Below, piece by piece: positions 25,101-35,720 of a stretch of 64,000 nt of DNA (position 1 is the stretch's first letter; each line of letters begins with the position of its first letter). The position numbers and the translations under genes are program-made. Source of the DNA: Carallia brachiata. Its lineage: Eukaryota; Streptophyta; Magnoliopsida; Malpighiales; Rhizophoraceae. Location: positions 1,123,424 to 1,187,423 of the forward strand of contig JADCRB010000013.1 of the NCBI GenBank assembly GCA_021464245.1, given 5' to 3'. The notes beneath the pieces are model-generated. The model was not told the origin of the DNA and made no database searches. It saw only the letters and a program-made list of their open reading frames with translations.

Positions 25101-25395
25101 CATTTTGCGGCCACCACGTGTTGACATTTAAATGCAGCACATGTAATCACATAATTGGTTCAAATTATCTTTGGACAACAGAAGCACCAAGCTAAGAACT
25201 TGGTGTGTTGAAATTGAAAAAGTGAGTTTTGTGGAGGTTCCAAATAGACTTTCCTTTATATAACTTTTTTTTCTTTTTTTTCCCTAAAGTGGGAATTTAA
25301 GGTTAGTGTGTTTGTACTGTCTCATGATGGAAACTATCCCAAAGTGCACATTCTTCACAACACATTATGTGGAAAAAAAAAGGGAAAAAAAAACA
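22173..25395. other. Intergenic DNA, no gene recognised
   Basis: AT-rich. The segment 22840-22975 is rich in CTCAACCC and TGACACCCC words, as is 19846-19990; these look like parts of an older element but no termini could be paired. A stretch at 23575-23675 shares AATTTAATATATTTTT and TATACTCTCACGAT with 27650-27740, a dispersed repeat. Confidence 0.35.
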
Positions 25396-25425
25396 CACAG
25401 AGAGAGAGAGAGAGAGAAAGAGAGT
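25396..25425. repeat. (AG)n microsatellite
   Basis: About ten AG dinucleotides with one interruption (AAAG). It is simple sequence only. Confidence 0.9.
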
Positions 25426-27849
25426 ATGCCTACTTCTCCCCTCTTTCCTTCCTTTTTAAAGCATATGGGTTCTTTAACTTTACAGCCCATCTCAATATTC
25501 CTCCCATGATTTCTCTTCTGCTCTAGAAATTAGGCTATTTGACCTCATAAATAATTAAACAATATGCTTCTAAAAGGAAGTTTCAAAGTGGATCTTGCTG
25601 TTTAGAATTTGCAAATTCTAAACATTAGTCTCTGTTAAAGTCATGAAATATCAAGCATCTTCAACACTAATTTAGGATCACTAAAACAAATAATATGCAT
25701 GTCATTAACTTTATTTGACGAAAATTTTCTAGCATTGTTCCTGATTTTTTTTTTTTTTTTGATCAACTCTCACCTATTCTATGAGATAAGAGTTTTTTAA
25801 ATTAAATATGAGATAAGAGTTTTATCAAATTAAACAAAAAAAAGAGGTTATTTTATTAAATTAAACTTAAAAAAGGTTATCTCTTATTATACCATTTATT
25901 ATACATGTTGATCTTTGAACAGGCCAAAAAAAGAAAAGAATGATCAATAGAGATTTAGAATTTTTTGCTAACTATTTTATTAAATAACCCGACTTGGGCC
26001 CAATCCAACAACTCATCTTGACACCTCTACATAAAATTGAAGGCTGAAATTTCCTTCATTATACCCCACAATTAGATCAAACACTTGATAAATAGTTACT
26101 TATCTTTGGATTTAACACCTCGCGTTAGAAGTTCCACTTGCTTATAACACTTAGTTCTTTAATGCTTTGACATTGAGAAAACGACCAAAAGTTATTTTCG
26201 CACTTTCAAAGAAAAAGTGATAAATTATAGACAAATTGCACGGTGGATGAATAGATCTTACCACATTGAAAGAGAATTTGAATAATTTTTTTCAAATTGG
26301 AAGACAGAATCTTTCTCTTTCTTTTACAGCTGATTTTTGTTATTCTATTTCTACCTTAGTTTCTCATGTTCTAATCGAAAGCAATATATATAAGTTTTGA
26401 AGAATACTCTCTATATTTTTATGAAAGATTAAATAATTTACTGTGAAATTGATACTATATTTCAATCCAAAACCTCAAAATATTAAATTTGTGGGTGCTT
26501 TCTATTTATATGTTAATTCACTTCTTCCGCTCTTTTTTAACGTGTAATTTCTTAATTATACAACTTACACTTCAAATTTCAAAGAAGGCTTTCCGACGAT
26601 TTGTGGGAAGTAACTTTTGTTACGTCCTTTTCCTTTTATAACAATTAAAGCTATATTTAATTTCTCATCCAGCAAAATTGACCATACAAGCTATTTATTT
26701 TGAGCCATCAATATGCCGGATCAGACAAACTCCCTTTTTGGACTTTTTTTTTTTTTTGGCCCTTTCTGTACAGAAGGATAGAAAGAAATAAAAGTCGAAC
26801 TCTTATGACAGCAAAGCGAGTCCGAAATTAGACAATTCGGGCATCGTTCCACCCAAGGTAGGTGAATTGGCCAAGAATTAATGAATAATCAATAATCACT
26901 AGTTAGGGTTCCTTTGTCGTTAAAATAAATAAACAAGAAGAAAACCAACAAGCAAATTCAATAGAAGCGCACAAAAATTTCTCGAAAGAGTGCTGCCTGA
27001 AAATAAATAATTGGAGAGTACAAAGTCTCAAATACACATAAAACCACAAGGGAAAGGAAAAACAATAAACCATTAGGGACATCACGTCTAAAATTTGTAG
27101 ACTATTGAAAAAGACATTTTTTTTTTAGCATATCATGTAATTCACTTTTAAAACATACAAGTGAGCATATAATTTATTTAATAATTTTTAATTAAATTTA
27201 ATTATTTAATTGCTCTTATTACAGTATGCTTACAAGTACTCTACTAAGAGTGGACCACTTATTTTTTTTGTCTGTCTTTCACATACATTATTTTTATGAA
27301 AAAAACTAAGATTTATTACGAATATATAAATTATCATATTTATAAATTAAAATTAAATAATTTTTATTTAAATATCTCATTTAATTTAACTCATAAAAAA
27401 AATATCTATCATTTAAATACTATTAAAATTAAGAAGCTGCTCCAAAGCAACCGCGAGGATTGCACAGGTTGATGTTAGCTGCTAGTTCTTGACGTAGTAA
27501 AACTGTTCAAAATTGACAGTCATAGATGTCTCTGTCTGCAAGCAGCGTTTTTGCAAGAGAAATGACTCATGACGTTGTTGGGATGATTCTTCGAACAAAA
27601 TTACGTCGATATGTTTAGGAAAATATATAATAGATATATAGTGAATTTAATATTTAATAATTTATTTATTTTTTAAATTTAATATATTTTTTCTAATTAA
27701 ATAATTTAAATTATTATGCACTTATTATACTCTCACGATCGTGTACCAAAAAAAAATTTTCTATATTCCAAGATCGCATTTAATTTGAGCTCAAAAGGGT
27801 TGATGAGATGTCACTTTCCTTTTAACTGCGTTTAGTGTACACATAACAT
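25426..27849. other. Intergenic DNA, no gene recognised
   Basis: AT-rich, with T or A runs at 25748-25760 and 26746-26756. A dispersed repeat at 27620-27745, related to 23575-23675, ends in TATACTCTCACGATCGTG. No coding region is supported. Confidence 0.4.
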
Positions 27850-28610
27850 TTTTTTTTTTTTAATTTTCGAACAAAGGAAAACATGGTGCATTTCATAACA
27901 AAATAAACCAGTTACATAAAAGGCCAACTCAGAAATGAGTGCACACCACATTTACAACAGAAATCAACCAAGCCACACTATTAAACAAAGCATAGCCGAC
28001 CTTGAGCACAGACCAACCCATATACCCAACAGCACCCAAGCGACCCGAAGGAAGTACAGACTCAGGCCCAAAACTCAGGTAAGAAGCAGGCCCACAAGGA
28101 GAGAAACGAAAATCTAGAGACCGAACGATCTCAATCCTGTGACCGCTGCTCAACGGTGAAACCCCAAGTCGAGGAAGATAGCAAGCCCAAAAGGACTGTC
28201 GAGGGTTGATCCCCAACAACCCGCTGGAAAGGCGTCGATCATGCCAAGGCACCAACACACGACGCATAAACCTAAAAAACACTGTGGTGTACAAAGAAGC
28301 CAGACAGAGGAAAGCCGACCAAAAAGCAGTGACAAGCAACCCAACAAGCATCAGGCAAGGCTCAGACGGAAAAGCCACCGAACTGTATAAGGAGGCCCCG
28401 AAATCAAAAAGCCACCCTTCTCCTGCCCACGGAGGCAAAAGAGGCCACTAGGACACCCCAACATCGAACCAAGCTCCACAAACAGAGAGACAGCTAACCG
28501 AAGCAACCGACCTGCAAACCACCAGCCGAATCCAAAGACCAAAACCAACACCAGAGGACGAAGCCCGACCAAACCCACGAAGGGTAGAAAGCTCATAGAG
28601 GAGCACTAAT
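27850..28610 (-). mobile_element. LINE-like 3' segment, minus strand, with poly(A)
   Basis: Read on the minus strand, this is a markedly GC-richer block that ends in a poly(A) run (seen as the T-run at 27850-27862). Frames of up to 169 codons (27929-28438 minus) are open but have the W/L/S/F-rich composition of non-coding G/T-rich sequence rather than a known protein. The layout matches a truncated LINE 3' region. Weakly similar words, TTTGTGTATACA and TTATGTGTACAC, flank it and might be an eroded target duplication. A processed pseudogene of an unknown mRNA is the alternative. Confidence 0.45.
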
Positions 28611-29512
28611 GTATACACAAAATTATTTATAGTCATTTTAGCAGGTGTATATTCATATGCTTGCTTACTCTCTATGTAAGGGTACAAGAATTACAAAATT
28701 CAAAACCAAACAAAAAAAAGATTCACGTTTAGCCTAGTGCCCATGACAACTTTAGAATTGTATAGATTAAATACACAGTGTTTGTTGAAGTCCTCTTTTA
28801 AATGTATTTTATGTTTTTAGCGACGCGCTGCAACGATAGCTTCTAATAGGGTGTTTGGAGGTCAAATTGAGCGGTTTAAAGGGAAAACTTGCAACCTAAC
28901 CGTCATACTTGCAATCAAACCGTCATGGTGGTGGTTTACAAATTTTAAACCGCAACCAATCTACTACCCGTCCAAACAGTCCAAACTAATCCATCATTTT
29001 GCAATTAATTTAGGCAGTTTAGGCAATTTCCTTAATTTTACAACTTATTTTTTGATTTTTTTTTAAATATCTATATAAAGTGAAATCTGAATACTCAGTT
29101 AAATATTCAATCAAAAAATTTGAAAATTTAGTTAAAGATTTATTCAAATTCTCCTCATTTTCTTCAAACCAACTCTGCATTATACGGATCCACAAAATCA
29201 AAAAGGAACGCAAGATTAGCAGTCATCAAGATCAAGCAATTGAGACACGTGAATAAGTATTATACTACCCAAAATAAAAACAAATATACACATTCAACAT
29301 TAAAAAGAAGTTAGTCTTCATTCAGTCACACCGCATACAAATTACTCAAAAATACCTTAGTTTTTCATTCTTTATGTAAATAAAAGATTTTTATTCTATC
29401 TCAAAGAAAAGAAATTGAAATGATAATACTTGATGCATATGAAACAAATAAATGAGAGGGGACCAAAAGATAAATCTTTTTATCGTTTGAAGCATTAACC
29501 TCGTTTTTAGTG

Positions 29513-29553
<41 letters not shown>

Positions 29554-29951
29554 TACAGGTGAATTGTACCGGTCAACCATGATTTTCAAAACTGTAAAAT
29601 CATCATTAATTAACTTATGGTAGTTTTGAAAAGTTAAAAATTACGAATAATTTTTTTTCCTAATAATTTTAGTGATTGCGAATAAATTCAGTGCAAGTTA
29701 AACGATTTTTGATGAATTGAACACTTTATGACCAACCCTACCTCCTAACCATTCTAAAAAAATTCACTGTCATTTGAAAAGGTACAACACAGAGAAGAGA
29801 AATTGCCGGTCTAACAAAACATCTATAAATTGTCGATTGAACTCATCCACAAAATGATATGAGTTAAATGTGTTAATTTAAGTGTGCAGGTATAATTTTC
29901 GAACTATAAAATGCTGCTCTTACATTTTTTTTTTTTTTTTGTCAATTCTTC
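28611..29951. other. Intergenic DNA with a TA/GA microsatellite
   Basis: No gene is supported. GGGTGTTTGGAGGTC at 28849-28863 looks like a MITE terminus but has no partner. A (TA)n(GA)n tract lies at 29512-29553. Confidence 0.35.
29512..29553. repeat. (TA)n(GA)n compound microsatellite
   Basis: Roughly eleven TA units run straight into about nine GA units. It is simple sequence, likely length-polymorphic. Confidence 0.9.
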
Positions 29952-29960
29952 GATAACAAG

Positions 29961-30475
29961 CAAGGTTGTCAGAACCGGACCGGTCATCGAACCGGAAACA
30001 TTAGTGGGTCAAGGTTCAACCGGTCGAACCGGTATTTGAACCGGTATTTATTAATATATATATTTATAAAAATAATTTAAAAAAATAATACTTATATATG
30101 ATTATTAAATATTACTTTTTTAATTTTTAAGGATTAAATTGAAAATTTTGATAAAATTAGGACTAAATTGAAAGTTTTGATAAATTTAGGACTAAATTAA
30201 AAATTTTAATTAAATTTAAAACTCAAATTATAATTTTAAATAAATATTGAAATCAAATTATAATTTATAAAAATTTTATACCCGGTTTGAACCGGTTGAA
30301 CCGGAACCGATTTTTGACCGGTTTTCACCGGTTTTGACCGATTTTTGACCGGTTCAAACCGATTTTGACCGGTCCAAATTAAGGGGTAACTGTAGCCATA
30401 AATCGGCCCGGACCTTTAACCGGTCACCAATTGAACCGGTCGGACCGATCGGTCCGAGCCAATTTTTACAATATT
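29961..30475. mobile_element. CCGGT-box element with perfect 9-bp target duplication
   Basis: The 515-bp unit is flanked by identical GATAACAAG at 29952-29960 and 30476-30484. The left end AAGGTTGTCAGAACCGGAC and the reverse complement of the right end, AATATTGTAAAAATTGGCTC, match at about two thirds of positions. Both ends are dense in CCGGT and its complement ACCGG, in more than fifteen copies, enclosing an AT-rich middle (30050-30280) with short repeats of GGACTAAATTGAAA. There is no coding capacity. A 9-bp duplication fits a Mutator-type insertion. It is non-autonomous; the enzyme source is unknown. Confidence 0.85.
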
Positions 30476-30484
30476 GATAACAAG

Positions 30485-31557
30485 AAAATTAGTGATTAGG
30501 TAGAAAAAAGCATAAAGCACGCACTGATGATAACTGCTCAGCCGACCGCACAAACACATGAAAATAGGCTTGGTGCATTTCACTCACATTTTACTCAGAA
30601 TAATAATATATATTATGAATTTTGTATTATAAAATATTATTATTATTATTATTATTATTTAAAAAAATTAATTAATTAATTTAATAATATTAAATTAAAA
30701 AATTATATATTTAATATTTGAAATGTTTTATAAAACGACTTTGAAAGTGCTTATCATTATTCTTTTGCTAATTATAAAAAAAAAAACGACAAAATGTAAA
30801 ATTGAGGGGGAAAAAAATGTAATAAAAGACAAAGTGCCTGATGAGAATCACGGGGACAGTGTACAGCATCATTGATGTCGTTTAATACTTTGTACTGAAC
30901 CTAATATATTATTATTACTGTTCAAAAAAATATATTATCACATCAACCGCATTTTTTTTTTAATTTTCCTTATATTCGACTCGATTCGATCTGATCGACC
31001 GATAAATTGAACTTTAAATTAATTTTATTCATTAAAAATTTAGTTATACTATTGATTCAGATTGATCTGGTTGAGCCAGTCCACCTAGTCAATCTAATGA
31101 TCCAAAATTGGATGTTCAATTTTTGTAAAATTTTTTTGGCGAAATTTTAAAGTTGTATAATATGATATTTTGTTACTAATAAAAAATCAATGTCAAAATA
31201 AAAAATTTACAACATCAAAGTCAATGTTTAATTCAATTGAAAATTATTTTATTTGTAATATTCTAAAATGTATTTTTATATTTTTTTAATAAAAACTGAT
31301 AAATTTGACTTAAACAAATAAGTGTAATTTTACTCTTATAAATATAAAAAATAAATTCATAAAATAACAGCAAGTAGAAAAAAAAGTAAACAAAAAAAAT
31401 ATTATAAAATATAAAATAACTTACTGTCTAAGTACAACTAATAACTGGCCGAGCCAATGAATCGAGAAACCACTATTCTTTTTAGGTCAATGACCAAAAT
31501 GAGTTTAATAGCTATAAATTTCCCTATACAGAGTCACTAATAGGCTAATAGCTCTTA
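30485..31557. other. Intergenic DNA upstream of the CCT gene
   Basis: AT-rich, with an (ATT)n run at 30636-30660. A stretch at 30975-31130 holds words like GATCTGGTTGAGCCAG but no terminus pair. The distal promoter of the CCT-motif gene probably lies in the last few hundred bases. Confidence 0.35.
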
Positions 31558-31829
31558 CTATTTATTATTATATATGTAAATTCTCTGTCCTCTCCACTCC
31601 TTGTTGGCATTTTTTGGCAAATCAAAAAGCCCCAAAACAGACCAATTTATATTGCCTCTCTATGTGGCACATTTTTGGCTGCCCTGCTCTGCTAGCTCTG
31701 CTTTGGTTGTCTTCTCTGTTCTTGAAGAGGTGAATTTTCTGTGTCCCCTGGCATAGAAAAAGCTCTGCCTGCTTGCTTCTCTTTTTGGGGTCTCAGAAAA
31801 TAGGGTGCTTAGCTGCAAATCCAGGAGAA
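31558..31829 (+). promoter_or_regulatory. Core promoter and 5' leader of the CCT-motif gene
   Basis: A TATA-like stretch (TATTATATATG) at about 31566-31576 is followed by a pyrimidine-rich CTCTGTCCTCTCCACTCC near 31582-31599, typical of plant transcription starts. The leader would then run to the ATG at 31830. It contains an upstream ATG at 31662 that opens a 23-codon hydrophobic frame ending at TGA 31731-31733. The transcription start is inferred, not seen. Confidence 0.5.
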
Positions 31830-34800
31830 ATGTATGCAGAGACTGGGCTATTTTTTCCTTACATGCAGAACTTCTCTCTGGATAATCAGCAACTTGAAGA
31901 GTATTGCAAGCACCACAAGACCAATGCTTCCTTGGTACACTTTTTTCCCACTTCCATGTTCTCTTTTCTTTTGTGCTTGTTTTCATGGATTACATGCCCT
32001 GTTGTTTGTCTCTCTCTCTCTCTCTCTCTACTTTGTGCCTTGTCTTTTTTTTGTTAATTTTTGTAGTCATATGCTGGTACTTGATGGTTTGATCTTGGGT
32101 TTAGTTGTTCAAAGATGAGGACTTTAGTTTATCTTTTTGCATATGTTCTTCAAATTTCATGTTCCCCAAAAAAAAAAAAAAAATGTTGTTTGGTTTTTCA
32201 GTCTATCTTCCTCCCTATCTGGTTTCTCTGAAATGGACTTTCCTTTCCAGTGAATGCCAAACTTCCAATTTGCTTCTTTTCTTGCTTTTTTTTTTTAGTT
32301 AATTTTTTTGATCTTTTTTCTTTGGGGAAATTGGCTCCTTGATATTCTTGGCCTTCTTTATTCTGGTGTTTGATTGCGGGGGAAAAAAAAAAAAAAAGAA
32401 AAAACTGAAAATTTAGAAGCTTTATGTCCATCTTGAAATTGGGTTTGCTTCTTTGCCATTGATTAATGCCTTTGTTGTGTTCTGTTTTCTGTCACAACTT
32501 TCCCTTGTGGTACTAAATTGGAACAATAAATGTTCTTTTTACATACTTGGATCTAGGAAAGTTAAGAACAATTGAATGTAAGAGGAAAGTGATCTCATGC
32601 TTACAAGTCCCTTGTTCTTAAAGCTTTCTTATACAATCCATTATCTTGTGGCTTGTAATGTGAAACCAGTTGTTGGGTTTTCCTTTTTCTTGCTTGCCTT
32701 TACCTTTTCATCCACTTACAGAGTGATAAAAGGTGAAAAAGGTCCACCTTTTTTCATGTTTTGATCTTTTGGGTGTATATAAGTTACAAAGAAAGCTTAT
32801 AAGAAAAGTGTCTTCTCTCTCTCTCTCTCTCTCTCTCTCCCTCTTTGGGTGCTAAACTTGGAAAAGGAATCAAAAGAAACTTTGTATAAAGGGATTGATT
32901 TCTTTGCTCAATATCTCAGTGTTTCAGCCATCTGAAAAGCTTTACTTGTTTGACACTTTGTATGTTTGTTGTTGTTAAATTCTTATCTTGTTGGGATGTC
33001 TTTTGATGTATCCATAGATGCTGGCAGTTTTTTTTTTTTTTTTAACCAATAGTATTTCAAATCTGAATTTTGCTTTAAGAAATCTTAGAAGTGAAATCAT
33101 CCATCATTCTGAATGTTTTTTAAGATTAGACAATCCTAAATGTTTAACAATTATCAATCTTTCTGATTATCCTTTTGATGATCCCGTTAACAAAGACTTC
33201 AGGATCCTTTTCGATCTCAATTTATGACTTTCTTTTTTGATTCTGTTTGAATCTAAGTTTTGCCAACAGGACAGAACACTTAATCTAAAGAGATGACTTG
33301 TTAAATGGCTCTTTGCTTTTACACATATTGTAAATATTTTCGAGCTCGTACTTAATATTTTCTATTCAACAAAAACATATCAATGGAAGTTGGTGGAAAA
33401 CTCTGCTCCTGACAGATCAACATGGACTCGTTCAATGAGTAAATGTTTGCTAAGAGCATGTTCTGATTAATATTGAATGCGGCTTTGGCTTCTAGTCAAA
33501 GAATCTATGAAATGTGTGGTTTTTAAGGTAAATTTCCTTCGTGGAGCCTCCCACTTGAGGTCAGTTTAGCATTAGCTTAATTTGTTGGTTCTCTTGACAC
33601 AAATTGTACTGTTGCACATGATTGTGTTTTGATAGAAATGTACCCAGAAAACTATTTACATGGAAGTCTTCTAGTAACTGATATGTGAATTGTTTTGTTT
33701 TTTTAATCTGTCTTGTGCAGAGCAACTTAATTCATTCCTCCTCCACTATATCAGAATATGACCTGGGAGGGGAAGGTGATCTATTCAAAGCTCCAGAACC
33801 TATCATTGAAGAGCTGGTTATAGGCCTTGATCCCATGGCAGCAGCTATTTCAATGATGTCCTGTGCGGAAGAAGTCATCACCACACATGGACTGAAGGTG
33901 GCAGACATTGAATCAATTCAAAGCGAGCAGCTGCTGAGTGAGGTTCTCTATGAGTGCGAGAAGGATCTCATGGAGAAAGCAGCAATGGAAACATCACTCT
34001 CAGAGGTTCTGGAACTCAAAATTCCCATGGTGAGTGCTGATGAATACTGTGTTGAAGAGAACAAATTGCTCGCTGATGCACAACTGGCAAAAAGTGTTAG
34101 CTCAGGATGTTTAAACTCAATGGAATGGATGAATGGTGCTACAATGAAGCCAAGTTTTCTGGATTTTCCTGGAATGGATTTTGGAACTATTTATGGGATG
34201 CGAAGAGCATTTAGCGAAGGAGACATAAAGGTCAGATGAGATTGCTTTTTATCCTCCTGTTGTTATTTCTTTTACAACTTATTCTTTACATTTTTTTTTT
34301 TTTTTCCTTTTACAACTTATTCTTTGCTTATGAAAAGCACACACCACAGCCATGACAGACACATACATATTTATATTATTCGGCCTCCTTCCTATCATCC
34401 TGGTGCGTAATCGGACTTAGGGGCTATTCTATTGTACTTTTTTGATTTCCTCGTTACGTTTGCCCTCAATTTGAGTGGGGACATATTCCTCAAACTGCGG
34501 AATAATCAGTCTCATGGTTGCCTGCTTCATTATGTAGTTGTTTTTGGACAATTTTAGAATTTTATCTGCACACATCTAAATGATATCAACAATCAACTGT
34601 ACCATTGAAGTGGGACTATCCCTCTGCTGACCTTTTCACTGAGTTGATGATTGACACCTTTCTCCTTCTTTGCCAAGAATCCAATTACTTCCTCAACCCC
34701 AATACACTATGGAGGAGTAACAAGAACAATATCCACTGATATAAAGTCAGAATCTATTGCTTACTTTTTCAGTTTTAATTTTCTTTATCATTTGTCTGGC

Positions 34801-35442
34801 ATCAACAACCAGATTCTAGTGGACCATTGCCATGCAATAGAGCTTCAAGCATGAACTGGCTTTGTAAGGAAGTCTACGGACTGAGAACTGTTTAGATGCT
34901 ACTGGCCATTTCCTCAGGATGGTGCTGGGTCATTGACACTGAGTTTTTATGACAGACTCTTGATAATGGTAATATGAGCAAAATGCATTCTTCCCTTGAT
35001 CAGCCATTAATTGTCAGTAGCTGCACTTCTGAAGACCGCATGGAAAAGCTTTCCAGGTACAGGAATAAGAAGACGAAGAGAAACTTTTGCAGGAAAATCA
35101 AGGTAGAGTAATCAATAAAATTGCTTCAGTGTATTCATTTATCCTAATTCACCTCCCAATCTCTAAAATTTTATTCATTTGTCCCTACAGTAACAGAATA
35201 AAAGCCACTAGCTAAGATGATTTTCTTGATGAAATGCAAGAATCGCGTCAGTTCTCCTTTTTTCTTTATTTTTATTTTTATTTTTTGGGCTTACCTGTAA
35301 ATATTCCACATTCAGCTATCAACTGACTGTACATTTGCTTCAGTATGCTTGCAGGAAGGCACTTGCAGACAGCCAACCGAGGATTCGAGGAAGGTTTGCC
35401 AAGACTGAAGAATCTGATGTTTCCAAGAGGCAATTAGTTTAA
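31830..35442 (+). CDS. CCT-motif family protein (CONSTANS/TOC1-type CCT), four exons
   Basis: Exons: 31830-31934, 33721-34230, 34956-35102 and 35344-35442, giving 286 residues; all introns are phase 0 with GT-AG ends. The start ATG opens MYAETGLFFPYMQNFS, and the second exon begins SNLIHSSSTISEYDLGG. The C-terminal CCT motif lies at about residues 233-276: basic RYRNKKTKRNF, then KIKYACRK and PRIRGRFAK, matching the conserved Arg/Lys/Tyr pattern of CONSTANS and TOC1 proteins. The final intron splits it exactly between KIK and YACRK. No B-box zinc finger or response-regulator domain is present, so it belongs with the CCT-only (CMF) proteins. In known members the CCT motif mediates nuclear import, DNA binding and contact with NF-Y subunits; a transcription-regulator role is inferred from this. 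An acidic N-terminal half (GGEGDLFKAPEP) could be an activation region. Residues 184-205 (SFLDFPGMDFGTIYGMRRAF) are also family-like. Confidence 0.9.
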
Positions 35443-35720
35443 CTAATCCTGCAGAAGAAAAATGAATAGCGAAGAAATGGTTCAGCACCTTAAGCAGTAA
35501 TGAAAGAAATCGGCAGTAGACTAAACCTGGCAAGTAGATGCAGCAGAAAGATGAAACGGCGTTGTTAAATAATCCAGAAAACTGCTGCTGCAAAGAAATG
35601 TATCTATTATATTTGATCCAATAAAACTCCTCAGGAAGACCAGAAAATGCTTTAAGTTGAGATGTAAATAGGATTGTGCCGAATAAAAAGAGGAAGTCAA
35701 GAAAATGTTGTACCTGTTCT
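35443..35720 (+). other. 3' untranslated region of the CCT-motif gene (inferred)
   Basis: After the TAA at 35440-35442 there is no further coding sequence. AATAAA-type signals occur at 35620-35625 and 35680-35685, so cleavage probably falls by about 35720. Frames on both strands here are short and unrecognised. Confidence 0.5.

Noticed and set aside
28849..28985. GGGTGTTTGGAGGTC as a MITE end
   Set aside because: No matching right end or TTA duplication was found.
29391..29589. Frames with SLSLSLYIYIYIY repeats
   Set aside because: These only translate the (TA)n(GA)n microsatellite.
31773..31829. Upstream extension of CCT exon 1 (LLFLGSQKIG)
   Set aside because: It begins with TTG, not ATG. 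The first in-frame ATG is at 31830 and starts the family-like MYAETGLFFPY.
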